NCBI RefSeq assembly: GCF_001542625.1
Contig: NZ_CP016279.1
Coordinates: 8,556,001 to 8,620,000 of the forward strand
Direction: 5' to 3'
DNA length: 64,000 bases
Origin: Streptomyces griseochromogenes
GTDB lineage: Bacteria > Actinomycetota > Actinomycetes > Streptomycetales > Streptomycetaceae
A program made the translations under genes and the position numbers. This document shows, in pieces, positions 59,573 to 64,000 of the stretch (its first letter is position 1; every line of letters starts with the position of its first letter). The notes under the pieces were generated by a model, which was given only the letters and a program-made list of their open reading frames with translations, was not told where the DNA came from and did not search any database.

Positions 59573-62500
59573 ATGACAGCGCCGACGTACCGCCAGGTGC
59601 CCGCACAGGTCGACCTGCCCGCTCTTGAGCACGCCGTGCTCGACTTCTGGCGCGACCAGAAGATCTTCGCCAAGAGCCTGGAGCAGTCCGAGGGCCGCCC
59701 GGAGTGGGTGTTCTACGAGGGCCCGCCCACCGCGAACGGCATGCCCGGCGCCCACCACATCGAGGCACGCGTCTTCAAGGACGTCTTCCCCCGCTTCCGC
59801 ACCATGCGCGGCTACCACGTGGCCCGCAAGGCCGGCTGGGACTGTCACGGGCTGCCGGTGGAGCTGACGGTCGAGAAGGAGCTCGGCTTCAGCGGCAAGC
59901 AGGACATCGAGGCGTACGGCATCGCCGCCTTCAACACCAAGTGCCGCGAGTCCGTGCTCCGCCACACCGACGCCTTCGAAGAGCTCACGGCCCGCATGGG
60001 CTACTGGGTCGACCTCAACGACGCGTACGTGACGATGGACCCCGAGTACATCGAATCGGTCTGGTGGTCGCTCAAGGAGATCTTCACCAAGGGCCTGCTG
60101 GTCCAGGACCACCGCGTCGCCCCCTGGTGCCCGCGCTGCGGCACCGGCCTGTCCGACCACGAGCTGGCGCAGGGCTACGAGACGGTCGTCGACCCGTCCG
60201 TGTACGTCCGTTTCCCGCTCACCTCCGGTCCGCTCGCCGGCGAAGCCGCGCTCCTGGTGTGGACGACGACCCCGTGGACCCTGGTGTCCAACACGGCCGT
60301 CGCGGCGCACCCCGAGGTCACCTACGTCGTCGCGACCGACGGCGCGGAGAAGCTCGTCGTGGCCGAGCCGCTCGTCGCCAAGGCGCTCGGCGAGGGCTGG
60401 GAGGTCACCGGCCAGACCTTCACGGGCGCCGAGATGGAGCGCTGGACGTATCAACGTCCGTTCGAGCTGGTGGAGTTCCCGGAGCCCGCGCACTACGTGG
60501 TGAACGCCGAGTACGTCACCACCGAGGACGGTACGGGTCTGGTCCACCAGTCCCCCGCCTTCGGTGAGGACGACCTCAAGGTCTGCCGCTCCTACGGCCT
60601 GCCCGTGGTCAACCCGGTCCGCCCCGATGGCACCTTCGAGGAGGATGTCCCGCTGGTCGGAGGCGTCTTCTTCAAGAAGGCGGACGAAAAGCTCACCGAG
60701 GACCTCCAGCAGCGCGGCCTGCTCTTCCGGCACACCCCGTACGAGCACAGCTACCCGCACTGCTGGCGCTGCCACACCGCGCTGCTCTACTACGCGCAGC
60801 CCTCCTGGTACATCCGCACCACGGCCGTCAAGGACAGGCTGATCCAGGAGAACGAGAAGACCAACTGGTTCCCGGAGACGGTCAAGCACGGCCGCTTCGG
60901 CGACTGGCTGAACAACAACATCGACTGGGCGCTGTCCCGCAACCGCTACTGGGGCACCCCGCTGCCGATCTGGCGCTGCGAGGACGACCACCTCACGGTC
61001 GTCAGCTCCCGCGCGGAACTGACCGAGCTGACCGGCACCGACCAGTCGGGCCTGGACCCGCACCGCCCGTACATCGACGAGGTCACCTTCGCCTGCCGTC
61101 ACGACGGCTGCGGGAAGACGGCCACGCGCGTGCCCGAGGTCATCGACGCCTGGTACGACTCGGGTTCGATGCCGTTCGCGCAGTGGGGCTACCCGCACAA
61201 GAACAAGGAGCTGTTCGAGAGCCGGTACCCGGCGCAGTTCATCTCCGAGGCGATCGACCAGACGCGCGGGTGGTTCTACACCCTCATGGCCGTCGGCACC
61301 CTCGTCTTCGAGAAGTCGTCGTACGAGAACGTCGTGTGCCTCGGCCACATCCTCGCCGAGGACGGCCGCAAGATGTCCAAGCACCTGGGCAACACCCTGG
61401 ACCCGATCCCGCTCATGGACCGGCACGGCGCGGACGCGGTGCGCTGGTTCATGGCGGCCGGCGGCTCCCCGTGGGCGGCCCGCCGGGTGGGCCACGGCAC
61501 CATCCAGGAGGTCGTGCGCAAGACGCTGCTGACGTATTGGAACACGGTCGCCTTCCAGGCGCTCTACGCCCGTACGTCCAACTGGGCTCCCAGCGCGGCG
61601 GACCCGGCCCCGAGCGACCGACCGCTCCTCGACCGCTGGCTGCTCTCCGAACTGCACGCGCTCACCGACCAGGTGACGCAGGCGCTGGAGGCGTACGACA
61701 CCCAGCGCGCCGGCAAGCTGCTGTCCGCGTTCGTCGACGACCTGTCCAACTGGTACGTCCGCCGCTCGCGTCGCCGCTTCTGGCAGGGCGACAAGGCCGC
61801 GCTGCGCACACTGCACGAGGTGCTGGAGACGGTCACCAAGCTGATGGCCCCGATCACCCCGTTCATCACCGAGCGGGTGTGGCAGGACCTGGTCGTGCCG
61901 GTGACCCCGGGCGCCCCGGACTCGGTCCACCTGGCGTCGTGGCCGGCGGCGGACCTCGGCGCGATCGACCCGGATCTGTCGAAGCAGATGGTCCTGGTCC
62001 GCCGGCTGGTGGAGCTGGGCCGTGCCACGCGCGCGGAGTCGGGCGTCAAGACGCGCCAGCCGCTGTCCCGGGCCCTGATCGCCGCCACCGGCTTCGAGGC
62101 GCTCGACCGCGAGCTGCACACCCAGATCACGGAGGAGCTGAACGTCTCCGCGCTGGCGTCCCTCTCCGAGGTCGGCGGCTCGCTGGTGGACACGACCGCC
62201 AAGGCGAACTTCCGCGCCCTGGGCAAGCGGTTCGGCAAGCGGGTGCAGGACGTGGCCAAGGCCGTCGCGAACGCCGACGCGGCCGCGCTGTCCCTCGCCC
62301 TGCGCGAGGGCACGGCGTCGGTGGAGGTCGACGGCGAGACGGTCGCCCTCGCCCCGGACGAGGTGATCATCACCGAGACACCGCGCGAGGGCTGGTCGGT
62401 CGCCTCCGACTCCGGCGCCACGGTCGCGCTGGACCTGGAGATCACGGAGGAGCTGCGGCAGGCGGGCCTCGCCCGTGACGCGATCCGGCTGATCCAGGAG

Positions 62501-62716
62501 GCCCGCAAGAACAGCGGACTGGACGTGGCCGACCGGATCGCGCTGCGCTGGACCTCGACCGACCCCGCGGTCCTCGCGGCGCTGACCGAGCATGCCGGAC
62601 TGATCGCCGAGGAGGTCCTGGCGACCGACTTCGGTCAGGGCGAGGCCGACGAGACGTACGGCGATGCCTTCACCGACGAGGGCCTGTCGCTGACGTTCCG
62701 GCTGCGCAAGGCATAG
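59573..62716 (+). CDS. ileS: Isoleucyl-tRNA synthetase
   Basis: Protein of 1047 residues. The HIGH-like element is in PPTANGMPGAHHIEARVF and the second signature is DGRKMSKHLGN; DCHGLPVELTVEKELG and the CP1 editing domain with WTTTPWTLVSNTAVAAHP are clear. The length and the GxHH form of the first signature match the eukaryote-like (IleRS2) group common in actinobacteria rather than the roughly 940-residue bacterial type; that group is often less sensitive to mupirocin. Expression is controlled by the T-box leader. A hairpin follows the stop. Confidence 0.96.
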   Translation: MTAPTYRQVPAQVDLPALEHAVLDFWRDQKIFAKSLEQSEGRPEWVFYEGPPTANGMPGAHHIEARVFKDVFPRFRTMRGYHVARKAGWDCHGLPVELTVEKELGFSGKQDIEAYGIAAFNTKCRESVLRHTDAFEELTARMGYWVDLNDAYVTMDPEYIESVWWSLKEIFTKGLLVQDHRVAPWCPRCGTGLSDHELAQGYETVVDPSVYVRFPLTSGPLAGEAALLVWTTTPWTLVSNTAVAAHPEVTYVVATDGAEKLVVAEPLVAKALGEGWEVTGQTFTGAEMERWTYQRPFELVEFPEPAHYVVNAEYVTTEDGTGLVHQSPAFGEDDLKVCRSYGLPVVNPVRPDGTFEEDVPLVGGVFFKKADEKLTEDLQQRGLLFRHTPYEHSYPHCWRCHTALLYYAQPSWYIRTTAVKDRLIQENEKTNWFPETVKHGRFGDWLNNNIDWALSRNRYWGTPLPIWRCEDDHLTVVSSRAELTELTGTDQSGLDPHRPYIDEVTFACRHDGCGKTATRVPEVIDAWYDSGSMPFAQWGYPHKNKELFESRYPAQFISEAIDQTRGWFYTLMAVGTLVFEKSSYENVVCLGHILAEDGRKMSKHLGNTLDPIPLMDRHGADAVRWFMAAGGSPWAARRVGHGTIQEVVRKTLLTYWNTVAFQALYARTSNWAPSAADPAPSDRPLLDRWLLSELHALTDQVTQALEAYDTQRAGKLLSAFVDDLSNWYVRRSRRRFWQGDKAALRTLHEVLETVTKLMAPITPFITERVWQDLVVPVTPGAPDSVHLASWPAADLGAIDPDLSKQMVLVRRLVELGRATRAESGVKTRQPLSRALIAATGFEALDRELHTQITEELNVSALASLSEVGGSLVDTTAKANFRALGKRFGKRVQDVAKAVANADAAALSLALREGTASVEVDGETVALAPDEVIITETPREGWSVASDSGATVALDLEITEELRQAGLARDAIRLIQEARKNSGLDVADRIALRWTSTDPAVLAALTEHAGLIAEEVLATDFGQGEADETYGDAFTDEGLSLTFRLRKA

Positions 62717-62725
62717 CAGGGGCCT

Positions 62726-62764
62726 GGGAAGGGCCCGGCTCCCCGTGGGGGCCGGGCCCTTCCC
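62726..62764 (+). terminator. ileS terminator
   Basis: GGGAAGGGCCCGGC (62726-62739) pairs with GCCGGGCCCTTCCC (62751-62764), with a smaller CCCC/GGGG stem in the loop. Confidence 0.85.
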
Positions 62765-62769
62765 CGTGC

Positions 62770-63063
62770 GCGAGAAGCCCGATGCGCCCACGGCCGGCGA
62801 GAGCGACAGCCGGTGCTCCGGTGGCCGGCCCGCGTACAGCATGCCGATCCCGGAATCGTTCGGGTGCCCGCCGAGGACGAAGCCGCCCGCCGTGAGGACG
62901 GCACGGATCGCCTCGGTCGTCGCGTCGCGCACCACCGCCTCGAACCCGCACACGGGGTCGAGGCAGCGCCGCTCGGCCCGGCACCGCGAGGCGGCCGACC
63001 GCAGCGCGGGGGCCGGATCCCGGCTGACGCCTGCCCGCCCCGGGGAACCGTGTGCTCGTTCAT
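62770..63063 (-). pseudogene. Possible frameshifted remnant of a small gene
   Basis: Between ileS and divIVA no intact gene is visible, yet one minus-strand frame is protein-like with almost uniform G/C third positions: RCLDPVCGFEAVVRDATTEAI and then AVLTAGGFVLGGHPNDSGIGM (about 62830-62980). It has no start except GTG 62953 inside the similarity-like part. The only good ATG (63063, MNEHTVPRGGQAS) is in another frame, and no stop ends the frame before the ileS terminator. This looks like a decayed small gene. I do not recognise the family. Confidence 0.35.
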
Positions 63064-63111
63064 CGCGGTCACGCTACGACATCCGGTCGACACCCCCGTC
63101 AACACGCGTAA

Positions 63112-63153
63112 AAAGGGCGGGGCCCCGGACCGAAGTCCGGGGCCCCGCCCTTT
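63112..63153 (-). terminator. divIVA terminator
   Basis: Perfect 19-base arms (63112-63130 and 63135-63153) with a four-base loop; on the minus strand the stem is followed by a T-run, a textbook intrinsic terminator. Confidence 0.9.
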
Positions 63154-63192
63154 GAACGCTGCCGACGCCGTTGTCGTACTAGTGCCCGGTGC

Positions 63193-64000
63193 TCAGTTGT
63201 CGTCCTCGTCGATCAGGAACCCGCGCATCGGCGAGGGAGCCTGACCCATCGGGGACGGACCCTGCGGACGGACCGGGGCCATCGGCTGGGTCATCGCCGG
63301 GGTCATCTGCTGCTGACCGCCGTAGGACGGAGCGGACGGCGCAGGGGCCCCACCCATCGTCTGGTTGCCGCCGTACGACGGGGTGCTCGCACCGGCCGGG
63401 GCCATGGAGGGCGCCGGGGACGGCGGGAGCGAGGCGGTGGCCGGGGTCCGCGGCGGGGCCAGCGAGTCGTCGGCCTGCGTCTCCAGCTGGCGCAGCTGCG
63501 ACTCCAGGTACGACTTCAGACGCGTGCGGTACTCGCGCTCGAAGCCGCGCAGGTCCTCGACCTTGCGCTCCAGCGTGGCGCGCGCGGACTCCAGGGAGCC
63601 CATGGCTACGCGGTGCTTCTCCTGCGCGTCCCGCTCCAGGGCGTCGGCCTTGGCACGGGCGTCACGCTCCAGACCCTCGGCGCGGCTGCGGGCCTCGCCG
63701 ACGATCTTGTTGGCCTCGGAGCGAGCCTCGGCGATCGCCTGGTCGGCGGTCTGCTGGGCCAGCGAGAGGACTCGGGCGGCGCTGTCGCCACCAGGGCCCT
63801 GACCGGGGCCGCCCATCGGGCCGCCCATGGGGCCGCCCATCGGGCCGCCCATCTGCTGCTGCATGGGCGGCTGACCGCCCATGGGGCCCTGACCCATCGG
63901 ACCCTGTCCCATCGGCCCCTGACCCATCGGACCCTGGCCCATCGGACCGGGACCCTGCGGGCCGCCCTGACCGCCGGGACCAGCGGGCAGCTGCGGGGCA
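63193..64000 (-). CDS. divIVA: DivIVA/Wag31 polar growth protein, C-terminal part only
   Basis: The frame is open to the window edge, so about 269 C-terminal residues are seen and the N-terminal membrane-binding domain is missing. The visible part has a Gly/Gln/Pro/Met-rich linker with repeats of MGQGP and GGPM, a long coiled coil (from about LSLAQQTADQAIAEARSEAN to RTRLKSYLESQLRQLE), and a Pro/Gln-rich tail ending GFLIDEDDN. DivIVA marks hyphal tips and directs apical growth in streptomycetes. Coiled coil plus the position after ileS make the assignment strong. A strong terminator follows. Confidence 0.9.
   Translation of the reverse strand, partial: APQLPAGPGGQGGPQGPGPMGQGPMGQGPMGQGPMGQGPMGGQPPMQQQMGGPMGGPMGGPMGGPGQGPGGDSAARVLSLAQQTADQAIAEARSEANKIVGEARSRAEGLERDARAKADALERDAQEKHRVAMGSLESARATLERKVEDLRGFEREYRTRLKSYLESQLRQLETQADDSLAPPRTPATASLPPSPAPSMAPAGASTPSYGGNQTMGGAPAPSAPSYGGQQQMTPAMTQPMAPVRPQGPSPMGQAPSPMRGFLIDEDDN

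Noticed and set aside
58967..62953. N-terminal extension of the DksA-like gene far upstream
   Set aside because: The frame is open but lies antisense to ileS and its leader; the ATG at 58966 has a good ribosome-binding site and starts the Lys/Ala-rich protein.

Overview
The window is a stretch of high-GC actinobacterial chromosome, almost certainly from a Streptomyces. Codons strongly prefer G or C at the third position, GTG starts and 4-base stop/start overlaps are frequent, and the gene order (gltBD, lgt, trpABMC, trpE-hisI, hisDCB-hisH-priA-hisF, dnaE, phoD, rluD-lspA, ileS, divIVA) is the order I know from the conserved core of Streptomyces chromosomes. No prophage, insertion sequence, CRISPR, tRNA or rRNA was seen.

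Left part (1-9.3 kb): the 3' portion of a UDP-GlcNAc 2-epimerase gene coupled to a secreted protein gene, then glutamate synthase (gltD, gltB) on the minus strand, then a VIT-family Fe/Mn transporter gene with two iron-box-like palindromes upstream.

9.4-17.5 kb: a tightly coupled plus-strand operon of four different ADP-ribosylglycohydrolase-family genes, a ribokinase, a family III CoA transferase and a CitE-like lyase. This is the least understood multi-gene system in the window. One paralogue has lost catalytic residues, and the first gene has no in-frame stop before the genes downstream of it.

17.6-27.3 kb: minus-strand tryptophan region (hisI-trpE, three small membrane protein genes, trpC-trpM-trpB-trpA), followed by a membrane-anchored thiol-disulfide protein and lgt. 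A 17-unit, 36-bp degenerate tandem array lies between trpM and trpB. A 39-bp array lies at 10.5 kb and a short related piece at 40.2 kb; all three end in the same type of GC hairpin.

27.4-36 kb: small accessory genes, an MFS exporter with an N-terminally truncated ArsR-like gene abutting hisF, then the compact histidine operon hisD-hisC-hisB-(54-codon membrane gene)-hisH-priA-ridA-hisF. PriA serves both histidine and tryptophan synthesis, so the two regions are metabolically linked.

36-64 kb: a beta-helix-like membrane protein, a LON-domain protein, a YbaK deacylase, an ABC-2 exporter, an NYN RNase-like protein, dnaE, a DUF2252 protein, a second membrane-anchored DsbA-like protein, PhoD, a hydrolase, a Na+/H+ antiporter, a GNAT enzyme, rluD, lspA, a DksA/TraR protein with a very long Lys/Ala tail, ileS under a translational T-box, and the C-terminal part of DivIVA at the right edge. 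Terminators, palindromes and starts were read by eye; no homology search was possible.
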